From: Christensenella sp. UBA4636
Lineage (GTDB): Bacteria; Bacillota; Clostridia; Christensenellales; Borkfalkiaceae
Assembly (NCBI GenBank): GCA_002405915.1
Contig: DHMS01000031.1
Span: 1-64,000 of the forward strand
Direction: 5' to 3'
Length of the DNA: 64,000 nucleotides
Part shown: positions 49,598 to 57,788 of the stretch, in pieces
Position numbering within the stretch: position 1 is the stretch's first letter
How the letters are laid out: every line of letters starts with the position of its first letter
Translations under genes and position numbers: made by a program
The notes under the pieces: model-generated
What the model was told of the DNA's origin: nothing
Database searches by the model: none
The model's input: the letters and a program-made list of their open reading frames with translations, nothing else

Positions 49598-50971
49598 ATG
49601 AAAATCAAAAAAATACCGATTATAGCGTGCTTAATAGTCCTTTCGCTTGTTTTTGCGCTTTTTAGCGGTTGCGTGGCGGTCGGCAACGATGAAAGCTCCG
49701 TTAACGGAACGTATAAGATTACGGTTGAAAGCGACGGCAAGACGTATTCTTCGCTCACCTTAAAAGACGGCGAATGGACGGCAATGTCCGCCGATAAGTC
49801 GATTAACGGCACTTTTACGATAAATTCCGATAAGCTTTCTTTCTACGAAAGCGACGAGGACGGCAAGCAAACGCTTTGCGCATACGCGTTTTTAAAGTCG
49901 AGCGAATGGCTCCGCGTTTACCCCGTGACGGAAACGAGAATTACTTGCGACTTCACAAAAAGCGGCGCGGCTCCGTCGGGAGAAAAAACTGATACTACGA
50001 ATTTAACTTACAAACTTTCCGAGGACGGCGAATATTACGTAGTGACGAGCGCGGACGGAAGTTACGGCGAAGTTATCGTTCCGTCGGAATACAACGGCAA
50101 GCCCGTCAAAGAAATTGCAAAATTGGCTTTTTATCGCTGTTTGAACGTTGTCAGGGTAATTCTCCCCGATACGGTCGAAAAAATCGACGAGGAAGCCTTC
50201 CGCGGTTGCGAATCGCTTTATGCGGTATACCCCGGTAAAAATCTTACGGTAATCTCGGAAAAAGCCTTTTACGGTTGTAGCGTTTTGCGCTTTTTCCATG
50301 CTTCTTTTGTTAAAACGATAGCAAAACAAGCCTTTTTCGGCGCGGATATGTCCGGTTTTTCCGTTCCCGATACCGTCGAATATATCGGCGAGGAGGCGTT
50401 CTCGTATACGAGTATCGTTTCGGTAGAAATTCCCGCCGCAACTTCTTATATAGGTACGCGCGCGTTCGCGAACTGCGTAAATATCGACGAAATTTCCGTC
50501 GACGAAAGCAACGCGACTTACTCTTCTTACGGCGAACATTGTATCGTCGATAAGGCGCAAGACTTACTCCTTGCGGGTTGCTCCAAAACAACGTTGCCTA
50601 CGGGCGGAAAAGTTAAGATAATCGGCGAGGGCGCGATGAGCGGTTTAAGCGATTTGACTTCGATAGTTTTTCCCGCGGAAATAAAAGAAATTCGCCGCGG
50701 AGGCTTTGAGGACTGCAAGGCGATTGAAAGCATATATTATCTCGGCACTTCTCCCAAAGACTGGCTGGCGATACAAAAGACGAGCAACAACGTGAAATTC
50801 TTCCGCGCAAACGTTTATATCTATTCCGAAAACGAACCCGAAATAAACGAGAAAAAAGACGGCTACGCCCCTAAGGACGACTACAACTGCACGTTCTGGC
50901 GTTACGTCGGCGGCAAGCCCGCCTTATGGCGTTTTACCGAAGAACACCCGCCCGCAAAAAATCAAAAGTAA
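49598..50971 (+). CDS. BspA-like leucine-rich repeat lipoprotein
   Basis: 457 residues. Signal peptide and lipobox FALFSGC (lipidated Cys25) anchor it outside the membrane. Residues about 30-125 form a small beta-rich domain of the lipocalin-like lipoprotein type; then a run of BspA-type leucine-rich repeats (LRR_5), for example PVKEIAKLAFYRCLNVVRVI, DEEAFRGCESLYAVY and EKAFYGCSVLRFFHAS. The tail after about 430 is Pro- and Lys-rich. Such proteins bind host or food polysaccharides and proteins in gut bacteria; the ligand cannot be predicted. Not a pathway enzyme, but it lies between uronate genes. Confidence 0.85.
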   Translation: MKIKKIPIIACLIVLSLVFALFSGCVAVGNDESSVNGTYKITVESDGKTYSSLTLKDGEWTAMSADKSINGTFTINSDKLSFYESDEDGKQTLCAYAFLKSSEWLRVYPVTETRITCDFTKSGAAPSGEKTDTTNLTYKLSEDGEYYVVTSADGSYGEVIVPSEYNGKPVKEIAKLAFYRCLNVVRVILPDTVEKIDEEAFRGCESLYAVYPGKNLTVISEKAFYGCSVLRFFHASFVKTIAKQAFFGADMSGFSVPDTVEYIGEEAFSYTSIVSVEIPAATSYIGTRAFANCVNIDEISVDESNATYSSYGEHCIVDKAQDLLLAGCSKTTLPTGGKVKIIGEGAMSGLSDLTSIVFPAEIKEIRRGGFEDCKAIESIYYLGTSPKDWLAIQKTSNNVKFFRANVYIYSENEPEINEKKDGYAPKDDYNCTFWRYVGGKPALWRFTEEHPPAKNQK

Positions 50972-50996
50972 AGAAACTAAAATAATAAAAATCACG

Positions 50997-51034
50997 CGAT
51001 AACGAGCATATAGCCCGACTTATCGCGTTTTTTT
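50997..51034 (+). terminator. Terminator after the BspA-like gene
   Basis: CGCGATA pairs with TATCGCG, loop about 23 bases, followed by seven T. Confidence 0.75.
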
Positions 51035-51369
51035 TGTATTGGAATTTATTGTTGAATTGTTGAATAGAGTTCTCGCGACAATACGAAACCAGCTTGCGCT
51101 CTCGCGCAAGTCGTCCATAAGTCGCTCCCTTAGGTATGTCTTGCAAACAAGCCTTGGTTTTAACAATTGTGTTGCATATTTGCAAACTTCTCTTGTCGCG
51201 ACACTACGAAACGAAGTTCGTAAGCCGCTGCGTAAAACTCTTACGGTATAGAGAAGCCGTGTTCAAATATAAGTGAAGCTCTTTAGCGCCGTCTTGTTCT
51301 TGCGGCAATATGGAACGACCCACACCGAGGTGTGGGTCGTCCATATAAGGAGATTGTCGGAATGAAAAA
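51035..51369. other. Intergenic region with repeats and a strong hairpin
   Basis: 335 bases with no convincing gene. Two near-identical stretches, CGCGACAATACGAAAC (51074-51089) and CGCGACACTACGAAAC (51197-51212), are 123 bases apart. A very stable hairpin at 51308-51346 (ATATGG, ACGACCCACAC, CGAG, then the complement) follows, without a T run. On the minus strand it lies just after the GH2 gene and may help end or protect its message. Confidence 0.55.
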
Positions 51370-53262
51370 CTATTTCTGCCAGTTTTTCGTGTCCGTTTTG
51401 GTGAGAATGTATGATCTGTCTTTGGTGGCGACTCTCGTGAAAGTCGCTTCGTCGACGAGGTCACCCGATTTAACGGTAATCTTCATCGTGCTTTTAAAGG
51501 GTACCGAGAAGTTAAAGACCTTATCGCCGTTTTGTGTTTTGACGAGCTTGTCGTCAACGTATAATTCAACCGTAGGCTCGTTGGTGTAAACTTTGATTTT
51601 GAGCTTTCCGCCCGTGCGGTTAACAAAGCGTTTGCCGCAGAGGTGAATGAACTTTTCTTCCGACCAGTAAGCTTTGTAGAGATAGAAAGCGTCTTTTCTC
51701 GTCTTTCTGTCGTACGTCACAAGCCCTTTGTGGTTCATGCCCGGCTCGCCGCCTTGATTGCGCGCGTCCGCCGCAAAGTCGTACATGTTCCAAACGTGTG
51801 TAGCCCAGAGGTAAGGATTGCGCGCGAAGAATTTGAGCATGTATTCGTGATACTTGCACTGATATTCTTCGGTGTTGTCGCCGCGACGGGGCGATACGCT
51901 GTGAAGATTCGGCATGCCTTCCGCGCCGTATTCGCTCATACCGATAATACGTTTCGGGTTAAGCACGCGGTACAACCAGAACCAACCGTCGTTAAGGAAG
52001 AAGAACGGCACGTACCAGCCGAGGTACAAGTTCCAGGAAACGAGGTCGGTTATCTTGCCGACTTTGTTCGTAGGACCGCACGCCGCGTAGCACGCTAAGG
52101 TCGTGAGCCTCGACGGGTCCATCTGATGGCACATATCGTTGAGTTTAACGTGTTCGGCGAGCATGTCTTTTTTGTGCTTATTGAACATCGTTATCTCGTT
52201 GGAAACGCCCCAAGTTACGATAGAGGGGTGGTTATATTGTTGAGTGATAAGCTCTTTCATCTGCGATTCGGCGTTGGCGTTTGCCTCGGGCATATGGCGG
52301 GAAATATAGGGGATTTCCGCCCAAACCACAAGACCGTACTTGTCGCAGAGGTCGTAGAAGTAATCGTCGTGTTGATAGTGGGCAAGGCGAATGGTGTTCG
52401 CGCCGATTTCGAGAATGATTTGCATATCCTCGTCATGCTCGGCTTTGCCTATCGCGTAACCTTTGCCCTTTCTGTCTTGGTGACGGCACACGCCGCGTAA
52501 AGGATAGGACCTGCCGTTTAAGAAGAAGCCCTTGTCCTTATCGACCGAGAAGTATCTCAGACCGAAAGGCGCGGTGATTTCGTCCTTAACCGAGCCGCCC
52601 GCTGTGAGAGTTGCTTTCGCGCTGTACATATGCGGGTCTTTAAGCCCGTCCCAAAGGTGCGGATTTTCGATTTCGAACACGCCCGTGTCGTTGTCCGCAA
52701 CGAGAGTTTCGCCGTCGTAAATATAGTAATGCGCTTGTCCCGCGCCGATAATCTTAGTTTCGAGGGTTACCTTGCCTACGCCGTTTTCGACGGAGGAGTT
52801 AACCTTTAAGCCTTGGCTTCCGCAAAAATCGGGGTCGAAGTGCGCGTCGTCTAAAACGATAAGGTTGACGTCGCGATAAATGCCGCCGAAGAAGGTGAAG
52901 TCCGCGGTCTGCGGGTAAACCCTTTCGGTCGCTATGTTGTCTACTTCTATTTTGAGTTCGTTTTCGTCTTTAAGTAAGTCCGTGATATCTACGCGGAAAG
53001 TCGAGAAACCTCCGTGGTGAACGGTAGCGAAAAGCCCGTTGACGTAAACGCTTGCGGAAGAGTTTGCGCCTTTTACTTCAAGGTAAACGACTTTGCCTTG
53101 CGGGCGGGAAAAAGTTTTCGTGTAAGTGCGTTTTGCGCGAACGTAATCGTTTCCGCCGTCTGCTCCGTCGATAGCGTTCCAAGTATGCGGCACGCTCACC
53201 GTTTCGGTGTTAACGCCGTCAGAAAAAAGCCAATCTTTGTTAAGGTTAATGTAATTCCTCAT
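51370..53262 (-). CDS. Glycoside hydrolase family 2 (beta-glucuronidase or beta-galactosidase)
   Basis: 630 residues from the ATG at 53262, which has CGGAGA 8 bases ahead; the reading frame is open further upstream, but the promoter lies there. Order: sugar-binding beta domain (about 1-170), immunoglobulin-like domain (about 170-260), TIM barrel (to about 545) and a short C-terminal beta domain. Acid/base Glu in WGVSNEI, nucleophile Glu in GMSEYGAEG, and RHQD upstream. The late motif NHKGLVTYDRK has the N-x-K-G pattern used to recognise glucuronide acids, though it also occurs in related galactosidases. It lacks a signal peptide, so it acts inside the cell. The uronate regulon context favours beta-glucuronidase. 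Confidence 0.85.
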   Translation of the reverse strand: MRNYINLNKDWLFSDGVNTETVSVPHTWNAIDGADGGNDYVRAKRTYTKTFSRPQGKVVYLEVKGANSSASVYVNGLFATVHHGGFSTFRVDITDLLKDENELKIEVDNIATERVYPQTADFTFFGGIYRDVNLIVLDDAHFDPDFCGSQGLKVNSSVENGVGKVTLETKIIGAGQAHYYIYDGETLVADNDTGVFEIENPHLWDGLKDPHMYSAKATLTAGGSVKDEITAPFGLRYFSVDKDKGFFLNGRSYPLRGVCRHQDRKGKGYAIGKAEHDEDMQIILEIGANTIRLAHYQHDDYFYDLCDKYGLVVWAEIPYISRHMPEANANAESQMKELITQQYNHPSIVTWGVSNEITMFNKHKKDMLAEHVKLNDMCHQMDPSRLTTLACYAACGPTNKVGKITDLVSWNLYLGWYVPFFFLNDGWFWLYRVLNPKRIIGMSEYGAEGMPNLHSVSPRRGDNTEEYQCKYHEYMLKFFARNPYLWATHVWNMYDFAADARNQGGEPGMNHKGLVTYDRKTRKDAFYLYKAYWSEEKFIHLCGKRFVNRTGGKLKIKVYTNEPTVELYVDDKLVKTQNGDKVFNFSVPFKSTMKITVKSGDLVDEATFTRVATKDRSYILTKTDTKNWQK

Positions 53263-53297
53263 AAGCAATCTCCGTTGTGTCCGCCTTAGCGGAAATA

Positions 53298-53368
53298 AGT
53301 ATACCACAATAATACAGCTTTTTGTCACTAAAATCAATTGCAAATTCTTGAAAGTAACATTGCAAAAA
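53298..53368 (-). promoter_or_regulatory. Promoter and 22-bp direct-repeat operator of the GH2 gene
   Basis: On the minus strand TTTTTGCAAT (53368-53359) and AATTTGCAAT (53346-53337) are 22 bases apart, upstream of a -10 TATACT (53303-53298) with a weak -35 (GTGACA, 19-base spacer). The proximal repeat is 11 bases, one helical turn, further from the -10 than at the eda and uxuA promoters. Confidence 0.65.
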
Positions 53369-53560
53369 CAACTTTATTTTAAAATTTTTCCCTAAAAAGT
53401 CATTTTTTACACGTTTTCGGACTATAAAAATAAGTTTGCAAAAATTTTTGACTTTTTTGCGCCCCTAAAAAGAAAGGAACGTAAAACTAATCGGCAAGGC
53501 AAAAAGCTTAAAAAAAACGCCGCCGAAAATTTATTTGAATTTGCATAGCGTTATGGAAAA

Positions 53561-53595
53561 GTTAAAAACAAAAGCAGCCGCGGCTAAACGGCTGC
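53561..53595 (-). terminator. Terminator of the AraC-type regulator gene
   Basis: Minus strand GCAGCCG (53595-53589) pairs with CGGCTGC (53580-53574), followed by TTTTGTTTTT. Confidence 0.85.
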
Positions 53596-53603
53596 AAAAA
53601 TTT

Positions 53604-54374
53604 TTAGGTTCTGTCGGTCGGCGCATGCCCTATAATTTTAACGTACGAACGGTAGAAGGTCGAGTAGTCGTTAAAATCGAGAAGCTCGGCGACGACGGAT
53701 TTTTTAGCTCCCGCAAGAATCATCTGGTGCGCGGCTATAATTTTTTTATAGCGAACGTACTGCATGACCGGTATCTTCATGTTGTTCTTGAATTCGTTCG
53801 AAATATATGACTTCGAATAGTTGAATTCGCGGCTCAACGTGTCGAGAGAAATGCTCGACTGAATGTTTTCGTCAATGTATTCGATAAGGCGCGCGATAAC
53901 GTCGTCCGAGTTGGAATCGGCGCGCGTAGGCTCTTTTAACATCATTATAAGCAGTTTCGTAAGCTCGCTTATAAACAAATAGTAAGTTTCTTCGTCGGAA
54001 AAGTTGCCGAAGTAAGAGTCGAACTGGTTAAGAAGAACGATGTATTTTTTAACGTTCGTCAAAAACGGGCTTTGCTTTTCGAGCTTGTTCTCCACGAACG
54101 GCGGAAGAACGGATACCGGGAATTTGAAAACGTATCTTTCGTACGTTTCGCTTTTCGAAATATTCGCAAAGTGATAAAGCCCTTGCTTTATGATAACAAG
54201 GTCGCCTTCCTCTAATTTTCTCGAACGCGATTCCACGTTGTAGGTAACGTCGCCCTTTAAAAAGATAAGAATCTCGTTGAAAGGGTGAAGGTGTTTGCCG
54301 AAATCGTCCATAGGTTCGCTTGCGATACCTTTTTTGTGCGAGAAGTCAATTCCGTTATAGGAAAAACTAAACAT
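53604..54374 (-). CDS. AraC-family transcriptional regulator
   Basis: 256 residues. N-terminal cupin sensor domain (about 1-140), with HPFNEILIFLKGDVTYNVES as the metal- or sugar-binding region; C-terminal pair of helix-turn-helix motifs (about 160-256: SLDTLSREFNYSKSYISNEF, then EEL-like AELLDFNDYSTFYRSYVK). Such proteins usually bind two direct repeats near the -35 and activate sugar genes. It is transcribed divergently from uxuA and next to the GH2 gene. I infer that it controls the TTTTTGCAAT direct repeats found before eda, uxuA and the GH2 gene; the effector is probably a uronate pathway intermediate. Confidence 0.88.
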   Translation of the reverse strand: MFSFSYNGIDFSHKKGIASEPMDDFGKHLHPFNEILIFLKGDVTYNVESRSRKLEEGDLVIIKQGLYHFANISKSETYERYVFKFPVSVLPPFVENKLEKQSPFLTNVKKYIVLLNQFDSYFGNFSDEETYYLFISELTKLLIMMLKEPTRADSNSDDVIARLIEYIDENIQSSISLDTLSREFNYSKSYISNEFKNNMKIPVMQYVRYKKIIAAHQMILAGAKKSVVAELLDFNDYSTFYRSYVKIIGHAPTDRT

Positions 54375-54451
54375 TTATTATCCGCACCCCCTTTTTGTAA
54401 AAAAGCAAAATTTTGCCCTTATAGGGATAAAAAATACACTTCCTATTTTTA

Positions 54452-54479
54452 ATTATACCTATTTTCCGTTCTAAATCAA
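54452..54479 (-). promoter_or_regulatory. Promoter of the AraC-type gene
   Basis: Minus strand TTGATT (54479-54474), 16 bases, TATAAT (54457-54452). Its upstream edge is only 15 bases from the distal repeat of the uxuA operator, so one bound protein could affect both directions. Confidence 0.65.
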
Positions 54480-54493
54480 CTAAATTGTAGAGG

Positions 54494-54552
54494 TTTTGCA
54501 ATATTTGTTTATTATTTTTGCAATTGACCTGCTTGCAATGGTGTGGTAAAAT
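54494..54552 (+). promoter_or_regulatory. Promoter and 22-bp direct-repeat operator of uxuA-uxuB
   Basis: TTTTGCAAT (54494-54502) and TTTTTGCAAT (54515-54524) have their G residues 22 bases apart (54498 and 54520). The -35 TTGACC (54524-54529) abuts the second repeat, with TAAAAT at 54547-54552 after 17 bases. The whole arrangement, including GTGTGGTAAAAT, matches the eda promoter. Confidence 0.78.
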
Positions 54553-54618
54553 GAGTATAATATTAGAAAAAGAGTTTGCCGGCAAGGACTCTTTTTCGAA
54601 ATATTGCAACGAACGGCT

Positions 54619-54675
54619 CTTATTTGCCCATTGCAAATAAGAATTGCGTAAGCAATGCAAAAACCTGTTTTTGCA
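54619..54675 (+). repeat. Three adjacent palindromes in the uxuA leader
   Basis: CTTATTTGC/GCAAATAAG (54619-54641), ATTGC/GCAAT (54643-54656) and TGCAAAAAC/GTTTTTGCA (54656-54675) follow one another with perfect stems of 9, 5 and 9 bp. All contain TTGC/GCAA, like the operator repeats. Confidence 0.7.
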
Positions 54676-54789
54676 AGCCGTTAACGTTATAATAAAAATG
54701 TAAACAAAAAAGCTAAACGGCGCAATAGCGGTACAGACTATTATAACTCTTCTCGTTTTTGCGCAAAATATATAACGGAGATTAAAACT

Positions 54790-55827
54790 ATGAAGATGTC
54801 ATTCAGATGGTACGGCTTGAAAGATTCCATTCCTTTGAGCTATATCAAACAGATTCCTAACATGCAATCCGTAGTAACCGCCGTGTACGACGTTCCCGTC
54901 GGCGAGGTGTGGAGCGAAAAGAGCATTAAGGAATTAAAGGACGAAGCCGAAAAACACGGACTCAATATGGACGTTATCGAAAGCGTTCCCGTGCATGAAG
55001 ATATCAAACTCGGGCTTCCCACGCGCGATAAATATATAGAGGTTTACGCCGAAAATATCCGCCGCTTAGGCAAGTACGGCGTAAAGTGCATTTGCTACAA
55101 CTTCATGCCCGTTTTCGACTGGCTCAGAACCAACCTTAAAACGGTCAACGACGACGAAAGCACCTGCCTTTCTTACTGCCACGATACGCTATTAAAGCTC
55201 GACCCCAACAATTTGCATCTTCCCGGCTGGGACGAAAGTTATACCCCGAGCGAGCTTCACGCGCTTTTGGACGCGTACAAGAACGTTTCGCACGAACAAC
55301 TCTTCGATAACCTCGTTTACTTCCTTAAAGGCATTATGCCCGCTTGCGACGAAACGGGTATCAACATGGCTATACATCCGGACGACCCGCCTTGGGATAT
55401 GTTCGGTTTGCCCCGTATTATTTCGAACGAGGCGAATATAGAAAAGCTTTTCGCAGCCGTTCCTAACCCGCACAACGGTCTTACGTTCTGCACGGGCAGC
55501 CTCGGCGCGGGAAGATTCAACGACTTGCCTAAAATGGCGGCAAAGTTCGCAAAACGCATTTACTTTGCGCATATCCGTCAGTTAAAGTACATGGGTGAAA
55601 TTGACTTTAAAGAAGCCGGGCATTTAACCGCCGCGGGCGACCTTAACATTTACGAAATCGTTCGTCAACTCGTTTTAAACGGCTTTGACGGTTACGTCCG
55701 CCCCGACCACGGCAGAAACATCTGGGGCGAGGACGGCAAGCCCGGTTACGGTCTTTTCGACCGTGCACTCGGCGCAGCGTATTTGAACGGACTTTTTGAG
55801 GCTATTGAAAAATCTGAAAAAGTTTAA
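54790..55827 (+). CDS. uxuA: Mannonate dehydratase
   Basis: 345 residues, normal length. Dehydrates D-mannonate to 2-keto-3-deoxygluconate. It starts MKMSFRWYGLKDSIPLSYIK as UxuA proteins do; metal ligands lie in CYNFMPVFDW, MAIHPDDPPWDMFGLPRI and FAHIRQL, and YVRPDHGR closes the site. Weak CGGAGA site. It is the first gene of a two-gene operon with the mannonate oxidoreductase, 83 bases downstream. Confidence 0.95.
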   Translation: MKMSFRWYGLKDSIPLSYIKQIPNMQSVVTAVYDVPVGEVWSEKSIKELKDEAEKHGLNMDVIESVPVHEDIKLGLPTRDKYIEVYAENIRRLGKYGVKCICYNFMPVFDWLRTNLKTVNDDESTCLSYCHDTLLKLDPNNLHLPGWDESYTPSELHALLDAYKNVSHEQLFDNLVYFLKGIMPACDETGINMAIHPDDPPWDMFGLPRIISNEANIEKLFAAVPNPHNGLTFCTGSLGAGRFNDLPKMAAKFAKRIYFAHIRQLKYMGEIDFKEAGHLTAAGDLNIYEIVRQLVLNGFDGYVRPDHGRNIWGEDGKPGYGLFDRALGAAYLNGLFEAIEKSEKV

Positions 55828-55910
55828 TTAAATAAATTGAAAGTTATATAATCGACTTCAACTTTCACCTTTCAACTTGAAAAACTCTCTTTTTCGGAGG
55901 AAAAAATATT

Positions 55911-56750
55911 ATGGAAAATTTTGAAATCAAAGACTTACAAAACAAAGTAGTGGTAATCACCGGCGCGGGCGGCGTTATCTGCGGCGGTCTTGCACACGCA
56001 ATCGCTAAAAACGGCGCAAAAGTAGCTCTTTTGGACCTTAACCTTGCGGCGGCTCAAAAGGTTGCGGACGAAATCGTTGCCGAGGGCGGTATCGCTAAGG
56101 CTTACGCTTGCAACGTTTTGGACAAAGCAAGCATCGAAGAAGCGCGCAAGGGCGTAAACGAAGGCTTAGGCACCGTGGATATCCTTATCAACGGCGCGGG
56201 CGGCAACAATCCGAGAGCGACCACGGTTAACGAATTCGCTTCTTACGAAAGCGTAGAAGGCGACTTCTTCTCCCTCGACCAAAAGGGCGTTGAATTCGTG
56301 TTCGGTCTTAACTTCACCGGTACTTTCTTGCCGACTCAGGTATTCGCAAAGGATATGATAGGCAAAGAGGGCTGCTCTATCCTCAACATTTCGTCTATGA
56401 ACGCTTTCACGCCGCTCACCAAAATCCCGGCGTACAGCGCGGCTAAGGCGGCGATAAGCAACTTCACGCAGTGGCTTGCCGTTCACTTTGCCAAGGTCGG
56501 CATAAGAGTAAACGCAATCGCTCCCGGATTCTTCGTTTCCGCGCAGAACCAAAAGCTTTTGTTCAACGAGGACGGCACCCCGACGGCGCGCAGCCACAAG
56601 ATTTTGAACGCCACCCCGATGGGCAGATTCGGCGACTTTAAGGAACTTGCACCGGCAACGCTTCTTTTAATCTCCCCGTCCTCCGCAAGCTTCATCACGG
56701 GCGTTGTTCTCCCGATAGACGGCGGCTTCTCGGCGTACAGCGGAGTCTAA
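55911..56750 (+). CDS. uxuB: D-mannonate oxidoreductase, SDR type (fructuronate reductase)
   Basis: 279 residues. NAD-dependent short-chain dehydrogenase, reducing fructuronate to mannonate in the uronate pathway, as does Bacillus UxuB (formerly YjmF). Rossmann motif VITGAGGVICGGLAHAIA, the NGAGGNN loop, and the catalytic Ser (NISSMNAF) and YSAAK set are all present. The gene neighbour uxuA produces KDG from its product, which settles the substrate with good likelihood. CGGAGG site. Confidence 0.9.
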   Translation: MENFEIKDLQNKVVVITGAGGVICGGLAHAIAKNGAKVALLDLNLAAAQKVADEIVAEGGIAKAYACNVLDKASIEEARKGVNEGLGTVDILINGAGGNNPRATTVNEFASYESVEGDFFSLDQKGVEFVFGLNFTGTFLPTQVFAKDMIGKEGCSILNISSMNAFTPLTKIPAYSAAKAAISNFTQWLAVHFAKVGIRVNAIAPGFFVSAQNQKLLFNEDGTPTARSHKILNATPMGRFGDFKELAPATLLLISPSSASFITGVVLPIDGGFSAYSGV

Positions 56751-57347
56751 GTTCAATTGAAAATTGAAAGAGGTATCTTTGCCCGCGAGTGAATAAACGA
56801 GCGGGCAAAGGAGCCGAATATATAGCGAATTTTTAATTGGTCAAAAATTGCATAAAAACCTCGCGAAGAGGCGACGATTAGTCACTTACAGCCCCTCCGG
56901 AGGGGCTTTTGCGCGCAGCGCAAAAGCTTAAACTTTAACTGAAAACGTGCATGTAAAAATAAGATGCATGCACAAAAATAAAATAACGCGCATGCGCGCG
57001 AAAAGAAAAAAGAGAAAAACAAAAACGAGAGAAACGAGAAAAAGAGAAGAGAGCGAACAACCAAAAGAGAGCGTTGAGAAAACTTAATAAAAATAAAAGC
57101 CGAGAAAGTCGGCAAAGAAAACAAGCCGAAATTAGTCGGCTATAACGGAACGCAAACGGTATCAAGATAGCAAAAAATATTCTTTTTAATCAAGAAAAAT
57201 CTCTCAGACAAAAAAATCGCAGAAATAAATTCGACCGCGGAAAAGGCAAAAACAAGAAAAACAAACGCCTACCCGGTCTTAAACTCACGGAAATTTTTTC
57301 CATGCAAAACCAACAAAATCCAAATTGCGTGGGAGGGAGGATATAGA
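56751..57347 (+). other. 597-base region of hairpins and purine-rich sequence
   Basis: No gene seen. From left: TTGAAAATTGAAAG repeat sequence, a CTTTGCCCGC/GCGGGCAAAG hairpin (about 56776-56811), an intrinsic terminator AGCCCCTCCGGAGGGGCT followed by TTTT (56890-56911), an overlapping CTTTTGCGC/GCGCAAAAG hairpin, GTGCATG-rich and GCGCATGCGC palindromes (56943-57000), then about 80 bases that are nearly all purine (57000-57080) and small GCCGA/TCGGC hairpins. It serves as the leader or spacer of the glycosidase genes; no clear promoter was found. Confidence 0.6.
56890..56911 (+). terminator. Intrinsic terminator after the uxuA-uxuB operon
   Basis: AGCCCCTCC pairs with GGAGGGGCT with no extra loop bases beyond the turn, followed by TTTT. 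Confidence 0.75.
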
Positions 57348-57788
57348 ATGTTTTTAACCTACCTTAAAAAGAGGAGCCCGGGTTATTACGTCTACGTCGG
57401 CGCGGCGATATTATCGCTTGCGGCGGCAATAACGTACATAGTCGGGTTCACGGGCGAGAGCATGAGTAAATACATGAGCTTTGCCGTATTCTTTTTATCG
57501 CTTGCGGCTTTTTTATGCGTTGCGGCATTGTCCGTAATAGATATAACGATGCCGTTCGCCCCGCTCGTCGGCGGGCTTTTAACGCTTGCTTCTCAATGCG
57601 TTTGCATTCGCACCGTTTACATGTACTTCACCGAAGTATTTTATAACGGCGTAAGCGCGGAAGCGATAGCGCAAATAGATAAATCGTTTTTGTGGTTCGT
57701 CATCTTGACGGTTATCGCCGCGATTGCGTTTATCGTATCTTGCTTTATGGCAAAAACAAAAACCGAAGAAGAGGGAACCGAAAGATGA
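57348..57788 (+). CDS. Four-TM membrane protein coupled to the GH3 gene
   Basis: 146 residues. Four membrane segments (about 14-36, 42-66, 70-95, 111-134) with short loops and a charged C-terminus ending KTKTEEEGTER. I do not recognise the family. The stop codon overlaps the start of the GH3 gene (ATGA), so the two are made together; the protein probably assists or sits beside the membrane-anchored glycosidase. GGGAGGGAGG site, unusually strong. Confidence 0.8.
   Translation: MFLTYLKKRSPGYYVYVGAAILSLAAAITYIVGFTGESMSKYMSFAVFFLSLAAFLCVAALSVIDITMPFAPLVGGLLTLASQCVCIRTVYMYFTEVFYNGVSAEAIAQIDKSFLWFVILTVIAAIAFIVSCFMAKTKTEEEGTER

Larger units (their letters stand above)
53263..53603. other. Convergent-to-divergent gap between the GH2 gene and the AraC-type gene
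   Basis: 341 bases, no gene. It holds the GH2 promoter and its operator (53298-53368), AT-rich sequence from 53370 to 53560, and the terminator of the AraC-type gene at 53561-53595. Confidence 0.6.
54375..54789. other. Divergent control region between the AraC-type gene and uxuA
   Basis: 415 bases with no gene. From left: the AraC-type promoter (54452-54479), direct-repeat operator plus uxuA promoter (54494-54552), and a leader of some 230 bases with three adjacent palindromes (54619-54675) built from TTGCAA-like sequence. Confidence 0.7.

Noticed and set aside
53263..53343. Extra N-terminal residues on the GH2 protein
   Set aside because: The predicted promoter lies inside this stretch, and the ATG at 53262 has its own ribosome binding site and the usual GH2 start.
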